64,000 nucleotides of DNA. Source: JBKHAJ01 sp964641125 (GTDB lineage: Bacteria > Spirochaetota > Spirochaetia > SPDA01 > CAZSGZ01). Position numbers and translations under genes: made by a program. Each line of letters starts with the position of its first letter. The stretch's first letter is position 1. Positions 8,757 through 18,578 of the stretch are shown in pieces. The notes beneath the pieces were generated by a model, which saw only the letters and a program-made list of their open reading frames with translations, was not told the DNA's origin and did not search any database. The stretch is taken from contig CAZXMO010000009.1 of assembly GCA_964641125.1 (NCBI GenBank), forward strand, positions 1-64,000. The letters run 5' to 3'.

Positions 8757-8770
8757 GGAGATAACAAAAA

Positions 8771-11368
8771 ATGCGTTTCGATAAGTTTACCCTGAAGGCC
8801 CAGGAGGTCGTTCAGGAGGCGGACAGTTTAGTCGGCAAATATAATCATTCCACTCTCGATGTGGAGCACCTCCTCTACGCTCTGACCGAGCAGAAGGAGG
8901 GGGTCATCCCGCCGCTCTTAGGACGCCTCGGCGTGGACCGCGGGTGGATCAAAACCGAGCTCGAGGAACTCCTCGAGGGAAAACCCAAGGCATACGGTGA
9001 TACCGTCCAGGTCCAGATGGCCCCGGAGACGGGTAACGTCCTGCGTACCGCCGAGCGGGAGGCGGACAGTCTCAAAGACGAGTATGTAAGCACCGAGCAC
9101 CTCTTTTTGGCGGTTCTCGAGGGTCATTCCGCCGGTGCGGACCTCCTCAAAAACCAGGGGGTGACCCGGGACTCGGTGATGAAGGCCCTCATGGCGGTGC
9201 GGGGTAATCAGCGGGTCACCGACCAGAACCCGGAGAATAAGTATCAGGCCTTGGAACGGTTCTGCCGCGATCTGACCGAGCTCGCCCGGAAGGAGAAGCT
9301 CGACCCGGTCATCGGGCGGGACGAGGAGATCCGCCGTGTCATGCAGGTCCTCTCGAGGCGGACCAAGAACAATCCGGTCCTGATAGGCGATCCGGGGGTC
9401 GGGAAGACCGCCATAGCCGAGGGGCTCGCCCGGCGGATCGTCTCCGGCGATGTCCCCGACAGCCTCAAGAACAAGAAGCTCCTAGCCCTCGATCTAGGGG
9501 CATTAGTCGCGGGGACCAAATTCCGCGGGGAGTTCGAGGAACGTCTCAAGGCGGTTATCCACGAGATTTCCGAATCGGAGGGGCAGATAGTCCTCTTCAT
9601 CGACGAGCTCCATACCTTAGTCGGAGCCGGTGCCGCGGAGGGAGCAATGGACGCCTCGAACCTCTTGAAGCCCGCCCTCGCGAGGGGCGAGCTTCGGGCC
9701 ATAGGCGCGACCACCTTAGACGAGTACCGGAAGCACATCGAGAAGGACGCCGCCTTCGAACGGCGCTTTCAGACCGTTTACACCAAGGAGCCTTCGGTGG
9801 AGGATACCATCGCGATCCTCCGGGGTCTACAGGAGCGGTACGAAATCCATCACGGGGTCCGCATCAAAGACGAAGCCTTGATCGCGGCTGCTACCCTCTC
9901 CGACCGCTACATTACCGCCAGGTTCCTCCCGGACAAGGCCATCGACCTGATCGACGAGGCGGCGAGCCGCCTGAAGATGGAGATCGAGAGCCAGCCCATC
10001 GAGCTCGACAAGATCGAGCGGCGGATCCTCCAGCTCGATATCGAGAAACAGGCGTTGTCCAAGGAGACGGACGAGGCCTCCAAGGAGCGGTTGGGCAAGA
10101 TCGAGAAGGAACTCGCCGATCTTCGGTCCCGGCGGGACGCCATGCAGCTCCAGTGGAACAACGAGAAGGGGATCATCGAGAAGATCCGGGAACTCAAGCA
10201 GAAGCTCGAGGAATATCATATCCGGGAGACCCAGTTCGAACGGGAGGGGAACCTCGCCAAGGCCGCGGAGATCAAGCACGGCCTCATCCCCCAAACCCAG
10301 GCGGAGCTCGAGGCGAAGACCCGGGAGCTCACCGAGCTCCAGGGCGAGTCCCAGCTGTTGAGAGAAGAAGTCAGCGACGAGGACATCGCCCAGGTGGTGA
10401 GCAGCTGGACCGGTATTCCCGTCTCCAAGATGCTCAGCTCGGAGATCCAGAAGTACCTGAAGCTCGAGAGTATCCTATCCGAGCGGGTGGTGGGGCAGGA
10501 CTACGCCATTACCGCGGTGTCCGATTCGATCCGGAGGAACAAGACCGGCCTCTCCGACGAACATAGGCCCCTCGGCTCGTTTATCTTTATCGGTCCCACC
10601 GGGGTCGGGAAGACCGAGCTCGCCAAGACTTTAGCGGAGTTCCTCTTCGACGACGAGCGGGCGCTGACGAGGATCGACATGAGTGAATACATGGAGAAGT
10701 TCTCGGTGAGCCGTCTCATCGGGGCGCCTCCCGGTTACGTCGGCTACGACGAGGGGGGGCAGCTAACCGAGGCGGTCAGGCGGAGGCCCTATTCGGTTAT
10801 CCTCTTCGACGAGATCGAGAAGGCCCATCCCGATGTGTTCAACATCCTCCTGCAGCTCCTCGACGAGGGGCGACTTACCGACAGTCAGGGGAGGGTGGTG
10901 GATTTTCGGAATACCATCGTCATCATGACGAGCAACCTCGGGAGCGACATAATCCTCCAGGCGGAAGACCTCGACGCGGTCAAGCCGCAGATCGACGCGT
11001 TGTTCAAGCAGACCTTCAAGCCGGAGTTTTTGAACCGGATCGATGAGATTATCACCTTCCGCCGTCTCGGCAGGGAGCAGATCGAGGGGATCGTCGAAAT
11101 CCAGCTGAAGTGGCTCGTAAAGAGGCTCGAGGCAAAAAAGATCGACCTCCGGATTACGGAGGACGCCAAAAAGTATCTCGCCGAGGTCGGATTCGATCCC
11201 CAGTTCGGAGCCCGGCCCCTGAAACGGACCATTCAGAACCTGATCCAGAACCCCTTAGCCAAGCTTATGCTCAAAGGGGACGTAAAAGAGGGGGATACCG
11301 TCGAGGTGGTGAAGGGCAAGGACGGCCTCTCCTTCAAGAAGAAGGGCGCCGCGGCTCCGGCGGGTTAA
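8771..11368 (+). CDS. clpB: ClpB disaggregase
   Basis: Hsp100 AAA+ hexamer that works with DnaK to pull apart protein aggregates; 865 residues, the usual length. Order: N-terminal Clp_N repeats (1-145), NBD1 with Walker A GDPGVGKTA and Walker B ILFIDELH-type sequence, the long middle coiled coil (about 400-525) that distinguishes ClpB from ClpA/C, NBD2 with Walker A GPTGVGKTE, and the C-terminal D2-small domain. The pore loop GAPPGYVGYDEGG is intact and there is no ClpP-binding IGF loop. AAGGAG precedes the ATG. An inverted repeat upstream suggests heat or stress control. The gene appears to be transcribed alone. Confidence 0.98.
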   Translation: MRFDKFTLKAQEVVQEADSLVGKYNHSTLDVEHLLYALTEQKEGVIPPLLGRLGVDRGWIKTELEELLEGKPKAYGDTVQVQMAPETGNVLRTAEREADSLKDEYVSTEHLFLAVLEGHSAGADLLKNQGVTRDSVMKALMAVRGNQRVTDQNPENKYQALERFCRDLTELARKEKLDPVIGRDEEIRRVMQVLSRRTKNNPVLIGDPGVGKTAIAEGLARRIVSGDVPDSLKNKKLLALDLGALVAGTKFRGEFEERLKAVIHEISESEGQIVLFIDELHTLVGAGAAEGAMDASNLLKPALARGELRAIGATTLDEYRKHIEKDAAFERRFQTVYTKEPSVEDTIAILRGLQERYEIHHGVRIKDEALIAAATLSDRYITARFLPDKAIDLIDEAASRLKMEIESQPIELDKIERRILQLDIEKQALSKETDEASKERLGKIEKELADLRSRRDAMQLQWNNEKGIIEKIRELKQKLEEYHIRETQFEREGNLAKAAEIKHGLIPQTQAELEAKTRELTELQGESQLLREEVSDEDIAQVVSSWTGIPVSKMLSSEIQKYLKLESILSERVVGQDYAITAVSDSIRRNKTGLSDEHRPLGSFIFIGPTGVGKTELAKTLAEFLFDDERALTRIDMSEYMEKFSVSRLIGAPPGYVGYDEGGQLTEAVRRRPYSVILFDEIEKAHPDVFNILLQLLDEGRLTDSQGRVVDFRNTIVIMTSNLGSDIILQAEDLDAVKPQIDALFKQTFKPEFLNRIDEIITFRRLGREQIEGIVEIQLKWLVKRLEAKKIDLRITEDAKKYLAEVGFDPQFGARPLKRTIQNLIQNPLAKLMLKGDVKEGDTVEVVKGKDGLSFKKKGAAAPAG

Positions 11369-11435
11369 GCTCCGGCGGGTTTAGAAAGGAGCCGCTTGAT
11401 CTCGGCCGTCCGGCCGGTGTCAAGGCGGCTTCTCG

Positions 11436-11464
11436 TTGACACCCGGCGAGGTATGGGATAGGTT
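11436..11464 (+). promoter_or_regulatory. argH promoter, likely leaderless start
   Basis: TTGACA (11436-11441), 17 nt, TAGGTT (11459-11464), then only 6 nt to the argH ATG. No Shine-Dalgarno sequence is present. The consensus -35 supports a sigma-70-type promoter; the -10 is weaker. Confidence 0.55.
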
Positions 11465-11470
11465 TTCCGG

Positions 11471-12835
11471 ATGGGGAAACTCTGGCAGAAACACTACACC
11501 CTCAACTCGCTGATTGAACGATTTACCGTGGGAGAGGACTATCTCTTGGACCGGAAGCTCGTTCCCGCGGACTGTTTCGGGAGCCTCGGCCACGCCTCGA
11601 TGCTTCACGGAAGGGACCTCATCTCCGGCGAAGACTACGAAGCCGTCGCCCGGGGCCTGACCGAAATCGTCGAGCTCGCCGGGAAGGGGGATTTTCCCAT
11701 CTCTCCTTCCGACGAAGACTGTCATACCGCCATCGAGAACTATCTAACCGACAAGTTCGGTGAGCCGGGTAAGAGGATCCACACCGGGCGGTCCCGAAAC
11801 GATCAGGTCATGACAGCGCTCAGGCTCTACATCAAGGATTTTCTCCATATCTACATGAAGGAGCTCCTCGACTTGGCGGAAAACCTCTTCGATTTCGCCG
11901 CGAGGCATGCGGAAGTGCCTATGCCGGGAAGGACCCATATGCAGTCGGGGATGCCCTCGTCGGTGGGGCTGTGGGCGGCGTCGGTCGGAGAGGCCCTTCT
12001 CGACGACTTGGTTTTAGTCGACGCGGCCTACCGCTTGAACGACCGTTCTCCCTTGGGAAGCGCCGCGAGCTACGGGGTTCCGCTGCCCGTGGACCGGGAG
12101 CTCGCGGCACGGAGACTCGGATTCGAATCGATCCAGAACAACGTCTTGAGTGTAGCCAACAGCCGGGGAAAGTCAGAGGCCGCCGTCCTCGACGCCCTCG
12201 ATCAGACGGCCCTCACCCTGAGCAAAGCGGCCCAGGATCTGATCCTCTTTTCACTTCCGGAGTTCGGGTATTTTACCCTTCCCGACGAGCTCTGCTCCGG
12301 CTCGAGCATCATGCCCCAGAAGAAGAACCCCGACGTATTGGAGCTCATCCGGGCCAAGGCCGCGGTCCTCGGCGGGTACGCCTCCACCGTCAAGGCGACG
12401 GTCCGAAACCTCCCCTCCGGATACAACCGGGACTTCCAGGAGACCAAGGGTCCCCTGATGCGGGGCACGGACCTTGCCCTTCTGTGCGTAGAGGTGATGG
12501 ATCTGACCTTTTCCAACCTGGGGGTGAACGAACAGCGGCTCATCGACGGCTTTACCCCCGACATCTTCGCCACCGATTACGCCCTCGAGCTCGTGCGGGA
12601 GGGGAAGAGTTTCAGGGACGCCTACCGTGCCGTGGCCGGCGACATCCACAACCTCGAGGGTAGAGAGCCCAAGGAGGCGATCGGACGGAGGACCGCTACG
12701 GGAACTCCGGGGAATCTCAACCTCGATTTCGGCAGGTCCCAAGCCGCCGATCTGCGGAATGTTCTCGGGGAGCGCGTTTCCCGGTTAGAGCAGGCTCAGA
12801 AGGATCTGTTCGGGTTTTCTTTTTCCCTGTATTGA
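11471..12835 (+). CDS. argH: Argininosuccinate lyase
   Basis: Last enzyme of arginine synthesis: splits argininosuccinate to arginine and fumarate; cytoplasmic tetramer; 454 residues as usual. The fumarase/aspartase-family signature SSIMPQKKNPD is present, containing the catalytic Ser loop, along with HTGRSRNDQV and GRTHMQSGMPSS, which carry substrate-binding and catalytic residues. No argG or other arg genes are in the window. The start is placed at 11471, where a TTGACA/TAGGTT promoter ends 6 nt upstream. Confidence 0.97.
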   Translation: MGKLWQKHYTLNSLIERFTVGEDYLLDRKLVPADCFGSLGHASMLHGRDLISGEDYEAVARGLTEIVELAGKGDFPISPSDEDCHTAIENYLTDKFGEPGKRIHTGRSRNDQVMTALRLYIKDFLHIYMKELLDLAENLFDFAARHAEVPMPGRTHMQSGMPSSVGLWAASVGEALLDDLVLVDAAYRLNDRSPLGSAASYGVPLPVDRELAARRLGFESIQNNVLSVANSRGKSEAAVLDALDQTALTLSKAAQDLILFSLPEFGYFTLPDELCSGSSIMPQKKNPDVLELIRAKAAVLGGYASTVKATVRNLPSGYNRDFQETKGPLMRGTDLALLCVEVMDLTFSNLGVNEQRLIDGFTPDIFATDYALELVREGKSFRDAYRAVAGDIHNLEGREPKEAIGRRTATGTPGNLNLDFGRSQAADLRNVLGERVSRLEQAQKDLFGFSFSLY

Positions 12836-12899
12836 CCCGGAAATACGCGATATGTTAGGGTAAGATGATCATACAAAATAATAAAAAGGTACGCCACGA

Positions 12900-14132
12900 A
12901 TGAGTCTATCGAAGCCTTCAAGCCTCGGTATTATCGCATGTCCGGGAGGAGAACGGTTCGCCGAAGAGATAACCGAGAACCTGAAAACCCTCTTCGTAAA
13001 GAAATTCGACCGCAAGGTGAACAACCTCTCCCGGCGGTATGAAAGACCTAAGGAAGAGATTATCCGGAGTTTCAACTTGAACGCGGATATGCACGATCCG
13101 AATATCTTTCCCGATGGGCCGGTGGACAGTTTCAGGTTTTCCTCGTTCAAGATCAACACCAAGTTTACCCGTTTCGCTAACGGCGAGTTCAAGGCGGAGA
13201 TCCTCGACTCGGTGAGGGGTATGGACGTCTATATCATTCAGGACGTGGAGAACCACTATCCCCTCGACTCCTACACATGCGGATGCACCTACTGTTTGAG
13301 TATCGCCGATCACGTCTTGAACCTCTTCGTAACTATAGACGCGGTTATCCAGGCTTCCGCCCGCAGTGTTACCGTGGTGGTCCCCACCTATCCTTTCTCG
13401 AGGCAGCACCGAAAGAAGGGCCGCGAGGCGTTGACCGCGAGCTGGTTCGGGAGGGTCCTCGAATATATGGGCGTAGCGAGAATCATTACCCTGGATCTCC
13501 ATTCCAAGGAGATCGATAACAGCTTCAACAGATTGAGGCTGGAGAACCTCCACGCGTCGTATCAGATGGTAAAGAAGCTCTCCGATCTCATCGACCTGGA
13601 TGAAACCGAGCTTGTGGTGGTATCACCAGACACCGGGGCTGTGGACCGGAACAAGTACTACGCCGGAAACCTCAAGAGCCCCTTGGCCCTTCTCTACAAA
13701 GAACGGGATTACTCGAAGGTCACCCAGAACGCCGATGAGAACAATATCACCGCCATGCGCCTCTTAGGCTCGGTGGAGAACAAGACGGTTTTTATGGCCG
13801 ACGACCTCCTCGGGACCGGCGGCACCCTGATCAAGGCGATGAAGTATCTGAAAGAATTAGGCGCCCGGGAGATAATAGCCGCCATAAGTTTGCCTCTGTT
13901 TACGGGAGACGCTGTAAAGTACTTCGACGAGGCCTACGAGAAAGGGTACTTTTACCGGGTAATCGGAACCAACGCGGTCTACCATGATGATGCCCTCCTG
14001 TCCCGGGAGTGGTACGTATCGGCGAATATCGCCAACCTCTTCGCCCGAACCATCTACCGCAACCATCACGAGCGGTCGCTGAGTTCCCTCTTAGACGACA
14101 GTGAGATGATTCAGCGCACCCTCAATCGGTAA
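12900..14132 (+). CDS. prs: Ribose-phosphate pyrophosphokinase, long form
   Basis: Makes PRPP from ribose-5-phosphate and ATP. At 410 residues it is about 90 longer than the common bacterial enzyme (about 315), with extra N-terminal sequence and inserts. The PRPP-binding motif is VFMADDLLGTGGT; the ribose/ATP region RITLDLHSKEID and the VVSPDTGAVDR segment are recognisable. The FANGEFKAEI segment matches the ATP-binding flag region. The gene stands alone after argH and ends 1 nt from the converging ygjP-like gene. The long form is diverged, so the assignment relies on the motifs and not on overall similarity. Confidence 0.88.
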   Translation: MSLSKPSSLGIIACPGGERFAEEITENLKTLFVKKFDRKVNNLSRRYERPKEEIIRSFNLNADMHDPNIFPDGPVDSFRFSSFKINTKFTRFANGEFKAEILDSVRGMDVYIIQDVENHYPLDSYTCGCTYCLSIADHVLNLFVTIDAVIQASARSVTVVVPTYPFSRQHRKKGREALTASWFGRVLEYMGVARIITLDLHSKEIDNSFNRLRLENLHASYQMVKKLSDLIDLDETELVVVSPDTGAVDRNKYYAGNLKSPLALLYKERDYSKVTQNADENNITAMRLLGSVENKTVFMADDLLGTGGTLIKAMKYLKELGAREIIAAISLPLFTGDAVKYFDEAYEKGYFYRVIGTNAVYHDDALLSREWYVSANIANLFARTIYRNHHERSLSSLLDDSEMIQRTLNR

Positions 14133-14133
14133 T

Positions 14134-14826
14134 TTATCGCAAAAAAGACATCAGAGTATCGTTTCGCTTGAGCCATGCGTCGCACTCCTCGGCCCTCGGG
14201 TAGATTCGCCGTACCTCGTTCCAGTAGCGGGAAGAATGGTTGTGATGCACTTGATGGACCAGCTCGTGGACGATGAGATAGCTCCTGACCGCTTCGGGAA
14301 GGAGTATCAGTCTCCAGTTGAAACTCAAATGACCTTTTCCCGAGGAGCTTGCCCAGCGGGTCTTCTGATCCCGGATCGAAAAGTCGGTGTAGGGAATTTT
14401 GGTTCGGGCGGACCATTCGGGAAGCTCGGCGGCAAGCTCCCTGCGTGCCCTGTTCTTGAGCCAGGCGCGGAGGGTTTTCCTGTAGTCGTCGGGGGAGCCC
14501 GAGGGGTGGCGTACCCGCAGCGTCTTGGCAGTCTCGTCGAACCGGACCGACCCGCGGCTGCCCCCCTTCTCGCAGGCGACGGTGTACGGCTCGCCGCGAA
14601 AGGGTATCGTCTTTAAGGGATCGTTCCTCTCGAGCTGCTCCCGGATGCGGGACATGTGCCGTTCGATCCAGCGCCGCTTCTTCTCGAGGACCTCCTCGAT
14701 CCGGGAGCGGGGAACCGTGGAAGGGGCCGAGACTATTATCTCCCCGGCGAGGGAGATGCGGATGGTAACGTTCTTGAGTCTGTTCCTCCGCCGGAGGGTG
14801 TAGGGAAAGGGCTTGGGCGTCTTCAT
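14134..14826 (-). CDS. YgjP-type zinc metallopeptidase (SprT-like/DUF45)
   Basis: 230-residue protein with HELVHQVHHNHSSRYW, the HExxH-type zinc motif plus the downstream NHS..YW of the YgjP/DUF45 family. The preceding RWASSSGKGHLSFNWRL block is also typical. It is thought to be a cytoplasmic metalloprotease; some homologues accompany type I restriction systems, but no such genes are here. Its start overlaps the glnE stop by 4 nt (ATGA), so it is the second gene of a glnE operon. Confidence 0.85.
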   Translation of the reverse strand: MKTPKPFPYTLRRRNRLKNVTIRISLAGEIIVSAPSTVPRSRIEEVLEKKRRWIERHMSRIREQLERNDPLKTIPFRGEPYTVACEKGGSRGSVRFDETAKTLRVRHPSGSPDDYRKTLRAWLKNRARRELAAELPEWSARTKIPYTDFSIRDQKTRWASSSGKGHLSFNWRLILLPEAVRSYLIVHELVHQVHHNHSSRYWNEVRRIYPRAEECDAWLKRNDTLMSFLR

Positions 14827-17800
14827 GCCGGCTCTTCCGAGGTGAGGCCTAAGAGGTGTCTCTCGAAGGTCTCGTGTACCCGGTTCAGGAGCTCCTCGAG
14901 GGACTTGGAAAAACCTTCGGCGCCGTCGGGGGACATCCGCCGCGCGAGGAGAGCCTTCTCCTCCTCGTCTTTGGGAATGCTGTGGGTCTGCCGGTCCTCG
15001 AGGATCTGGAGGAAGTGCTCGACTCTCCGCAAATACGCGTAGTCCCGTTTTAAATCCTCCGCCGTCTCCTCCGGGAGGAGTCCCGCCTCGGCGAGGCGGC
15101 TGAGCCCGGTCAGGGTGTTTCCGGTAAGGATCGAGGGATAGCGGTTGCAGAAAATGAGTTGAAATCCCTGCAGGAGGAACTCGATGTCCCGAATTCCTCC
15201 GCGGCCGGATTTGATATCGGTGCCGGAGAGGAGGGACCTGTCCGAATCGGCGATAGCCGTCTTCCTGAGCTCACGGACGGAATGGACTATCTCTTCGCGG
15301 ATGTTTTCTTTGATCAGAAAAGATCTGAGCCCTTCCATGACGCGATTGCCGAGCCCGGCGTCCCCTCCCACCGGCCTAAGCTTCAAAAGAGCCTGGAATT
15401 CCCATTGCGACGCGGAGCGGGAGTAATACTCGATAAGAACCGGAAGAGGGGTAATGAGGGTTCCCGCGGACCCATAGGGACGCAGCCGGAAATCGATCCG
15501 GTAGACGTATCCCTCGTCGGTGTAGTCGGACAGATCGGACCTCAAAAGCTCCATCGCTTCCGTCAACCGCTCCTCTCTCATACGGCGGTCTTCTCCCTCC
15601 GAGTCTTTGGGATCGTAAATCCCTAAGAGATCGAGATCGGAGCTGTAGTTGAGCTCCCTTCCCCCGAGCTTCCCGAAGGCGCAGACGCAGAATACGCTCC
15701 GTTCGGGAGAGGGAAGGTTCCTCTCGAGCTCCGCTTCGATAAATCCCTCGGCGAGGTTAGAGAGCTCGAGCATGATCTCCTCTATGGGGACCCCGAGACA
15801 GATATCCCGGGTGGCTATTCTCAATATCTCCCGCTTCCGCAGGCGGCGGATAGCCGCCCTCCACGATCCGATATCGGGGCATGCAACCGAGGCGGACGAG
15901 AGGTCTCCGACGATTACGTCCCGGCTCCGTATCCGCTTGATTCTGCCCGGTTCGGTAACCCAGTCGAAGAAATCGGGGTGCTTGATGAGAATGTCGGCGA
16001 GAAACTGGCTGCTCGAAAAGATCTTCAGGAGAAGCTCGAGCCGCTTCGGTTGAGACAAGAGCTGCTCGAAGTGGAGCTCCGGATCGCCGCAGACGGTGGT
16101 GAACCGTTCCCAGTTATTGAGGGCCATGTCCGGATCGGGAGATCCGGCGAGGATGTCCCAGGCGAGGACCGCCAATCGGGCGAAGCGTTTCCTCCGCCGA
16201 TCGGCCCCCGCCAACGCCTTTAAATTGACGTAGGCCCGGTGAGGGTTTCTAAACCCTCCCTCGGCGAGGATGGCCGATCGAAATTCGGGGCGTATCGAAT
16301 CGGAGAGGATAAGGTCCGCGGCGTTACCCGAGGTGTTTCCGGGGACCCAGTCCCTTCCCAAGTAGTGCTCCACGAAACGCCGTATCGCCGCGGTGCGGGA
16401 CTGGAAATCGGTGTTCAAAAGCCGGGAGGGCGGAACGTCGCTCGTCCGCACATATCCCATCCGTCGGGCCAGGTGGCGGAACTCGTCCGAATCCACCGGG
16501 GGGAGAAAGAGATCCTCCGCGTTTCCCCTAAGCATCCTCAACGAGTTGATGAGTTTGCGAAAGAAACGGTAGGCTTCGACGATCTCCGCGGATTCCTCGT
16601 CGGTCATGATTCCCGCTTGGACAAGCTCTTCCAGGGCCCTGTGAATCCGGGGTGTCCGCAGGGCGGGATAATCTCTCCCGTACATATACTGGAGTATCTG
16701 CACGGTGTACTCCAGATCGACTAAAGCCCCGGGGCTGAACTTGGCGTTGACTGCATCCGGCTTGCTCTTCTCGGCAAGCTGCCTTTCCCGTAAACCTTTG
16801 AACTCATCCAGATCGATGGAATGGGTAGCGTAGACGAACTCGTCCCGAAGGCGTTCTATCCGGCCGCCGAGCTCGCTGTTTCCCCCTAGGGCCCGCATCC
16901 TGATGAGTGCCAACAGCTCGAAGCTGTGGGCCCCGCCCTCGGGTCCGTAGTAGCGGCAGAATTCCTCGAGGCTGCAGGCGAGGGGACCGCTCTTGCCGTG
17001 GGGACGGAGGCGGAGATCCACCCGAAAGATCCCCTCTCTTTTCGCCCGGATCATTCCCACCGCTTCCTTGAACAATCGGTCGAAGAACTCGGAGTTGGAT
17101 ATCGACTTTTCGCCGTCGGTCTTTCCGTTGTCGCCGTAGACGAACATGAGCTCGATGTCGGAGGCGTACCCGAGGGCGGCCCCCCCGAGTTTCCCGAGTC
17201 CCATAAGGGCGAATCCCGCCGGGAGCCCAGCCACTGTCCGGGGGATTCCGTAGATCTCCACATTCTTTTCCCATGCAAGCCCGACGGCGGCGTTCGCGGT
17301 AATTTCCGCCAAGGCGGTAAGCCTCCGGCTCAGGAAAAGAAAGTCGGTTTCCGGTTTCAAGATGTGGTCGAGATCGATCAGGTAGATTTCCCGGTCCTTG
17401 AAGTCGTTGAGCCTGGAGGATTTATCTTCCGCCTTCTCGAGTTCGGCTTTTCTCAGTTCCGCTTGGAGGAGTCCGGGGAGCTCTTCCTCGGTGTGGCTGT
17501 AATAGGTTGTTTTGACCCGGGGCGAGAGCATGGGAAGGATTGTTTCGTACTGAGAACGGACGAAGTCCTCCCATAGGAAGTCGCTCGCTCCGAGAAGCAC
17601 GGCGAGGTCCTTGAGTATTTTGGGATCGGACATATAATCGCTTATCTCGGAGGGGTTCTCCGACATATCCGCGAGGATCCTCTCGAACCGCATGATGGCG
17701 CTGTAGGGATCGGGGGCGCGCCACAGAAAATAGGTAAACTGTTTCGTGAAGAGGACCGAGAAACGGATTCGGTCCAAGAGGGTTTTATCACGTACCGGTT

Positions 17801-18497
17801 GGCCCTTGAGATCGACGAACTCGAACTCGTCCAACGCCCTTTCCAGGTCGGTGGATATGGAGACCCTCTCCACGGAGATGCGATGGACACTGAGGGCATT
17901 GCTCAGAGAGTAGAGAAAGAAGGGAGTATCCTGTGCCGCCACCCGCATTCTCGTCCGCTTTTCTCCGGGGATAACATCGATCTCCACCGGGGAAAACACC
18001 TCCGCGGAATCGATGTGAGTCTCAGTCAATGCCTCCGCCACCGCCTCATTGATCTCGTGCTTGGCGGCGCTCAAGCCTTTCTCCTCGTCCCGTTCGATTT
18101 CGAGAAAAAACCTCTTAAGGAGATTACGGGCCTCTTTCTCCCATCCGACGAGGGTGGTTTCTTCGTCGAGGATGCCTGAGAATCGGTCGATGATTCGCCT
18201 CGGGCCCCTTTCCGGCGAGGTAGTAAAGACGTCACCGGACCGGATGTCGAAGCCGGTAATCGCTAAAACCCCCGAGATGACGGCGAAGACCGACGGATGA
18301 TCGAAGGCGAAGATCGTTGCCTGGACTGCACCTTCGATTTCCTTGACCTGGAGCTCCACCGGATTTTCCGGGGACAGCGCCGAGAGCCTTCGGATGTGCT
18401 CGGCTATTTCTTCGGCGGAGAAGCTTTGAAAGTACTCCTCTTCGAGGCTGCGGGCATACTCCTCGAGGAGAGTATCCGGGGAAGGGCGCGGGTCCAT
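14823..18497 (-). CDS. glnE: Glutamine synthetase adenylyltransferase/removase with N-terminal ACT-like domains
   Basis: Adds and removes AMP on glutamine synthetase in nitrogen control. The C-terminal 870 residues have the two GlnE nucleotidyltransferase cores, FALMGLGKLGGAALGYASDI and CAFGKLGGRELNYSSDLDL, each followed by a helical GlnD/E domain. In the first core the second metal residue is Glu (SDIE) where SDxD is expected. The protein is 1224 residues against about 950 for the usual enzyme. The extra N-terminus has two ACT-like blocks, about 57-95 (FDHPSVFAVISGVLAITGFD) and about 175-235. A likely leaderless promoter precedes it: TGGACA, 17 nt, AACTAT, 6 nt, ATG. No glnA or glnB is nearby. 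Confidence 0.9.
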   Translation of the reverse strand: MDPRPSPDTLLEEYARSLEEEYFQSFSAEEIAEHIRRLSALSPENPVELQVKEIEGAVQATIFAFDHPSVFAVISGVLAITGFDIRSGDVFTTSPERGPRRIIDRFSGILDEETTLVGWEKEARNLLKRFFLEIERDEEKGLSAAKHEINEAVAEALTETHIDSAEVFSPVEIDVIPGEKRTRMRVAAQDTPFFLYSLSNALSVHRISVERVSISTDLERALDEFEFVDLKGQPVRDKTLLDRIRFSVLFTKQFTYFLWRAPDPYSAIMRFERILADMSENPSEISDYMSDPKILKDLAVLLGASDFLWEDFVRSQYETILPMLSPRVKTTYYSHTEEELPGLLQAELRKAELEKAEDKSSRLNDFKDREIYLIDLDHILKPETDFLFLSRRLTALAEITANAAVGLAWEKNVEIYGIPRTVAGLPAGFALMGLGKLGGAALGYASDIELMFVYGDNGKTDGEKSISNSEFFDRLFKEAVGMIRAKREGIFRVDLRLRPHGKSGPLACSLEEFCRYYGPEGGAHSFELLALIRMRALGGNSELGGRIERLRDEFVYATHSIDLDEFKGLRERQLAEKSKPDAVNAKFSPGALVDLEYTVQILQYMYGRDYPALRTPRIHRALEELVQAGIMTDEESAEIVEAYRFFRKLINSLRMLRGNAEDLFLPPVDSDEFRHLARRMGYVRTSDVPPSRLLNTDFQSRTAAIRRFVEHYLGRDWVPGNTSGNAADLILSDSIRPEFRSAILAEGGFRNPHRAYVNLKALAGADRRRKRFARLAVLAWDILAGSPDPDMALNNWERFTTVCGDPELHFEQLLSQPKRLELLLKIFSSSQFLADILIKHPDFFDWVTEPGRIKRIRSRDVIVGDLSSASVACPDIGSWRAAIRRLRKREILRIATRDICLGVPIEEIMLELSNLAEGFIEAELERNLPSPERSVFCVCAFGKLGGRELNYSSDLDLLGIYDPKDSEGEDRRMREERLTEAMELLRSDLSDYTDEGYVYRIDFRLRPYGSAGTLITPLPVLIEYYSRSASQWEFQALLKLRPVGGDAGLGNRVMEGLRSFLIKENIREEIVHSVRELRKTAIADSDRSLLSGTDIKSGRGGIRDIEFLLQGFQLIFCNRYPSILTGNTLTGLSRLAEAGLLPEETAEDLKRDYAYLRRVEHFLQILEDRQTHSIPKDEEEKALLARRMSPDGAEGFSKSLEELLNRVHETFERHLLGLTSEEPA

Positions 18498-18578
18498 AGT
18501 TCCATAGTTGCGGAATCGATCCTCATTGTCCAGAGGTTGACAATCATTTCCCGATAACCGAATGTAAGAGGAATTCCG

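Noticed and set aside
11971..12663. Arg/Gly-rich forward frame of 230 codons inside argH
   Set aside because: Alternative frame of argH with low-complexity composition typical of shadow translation.
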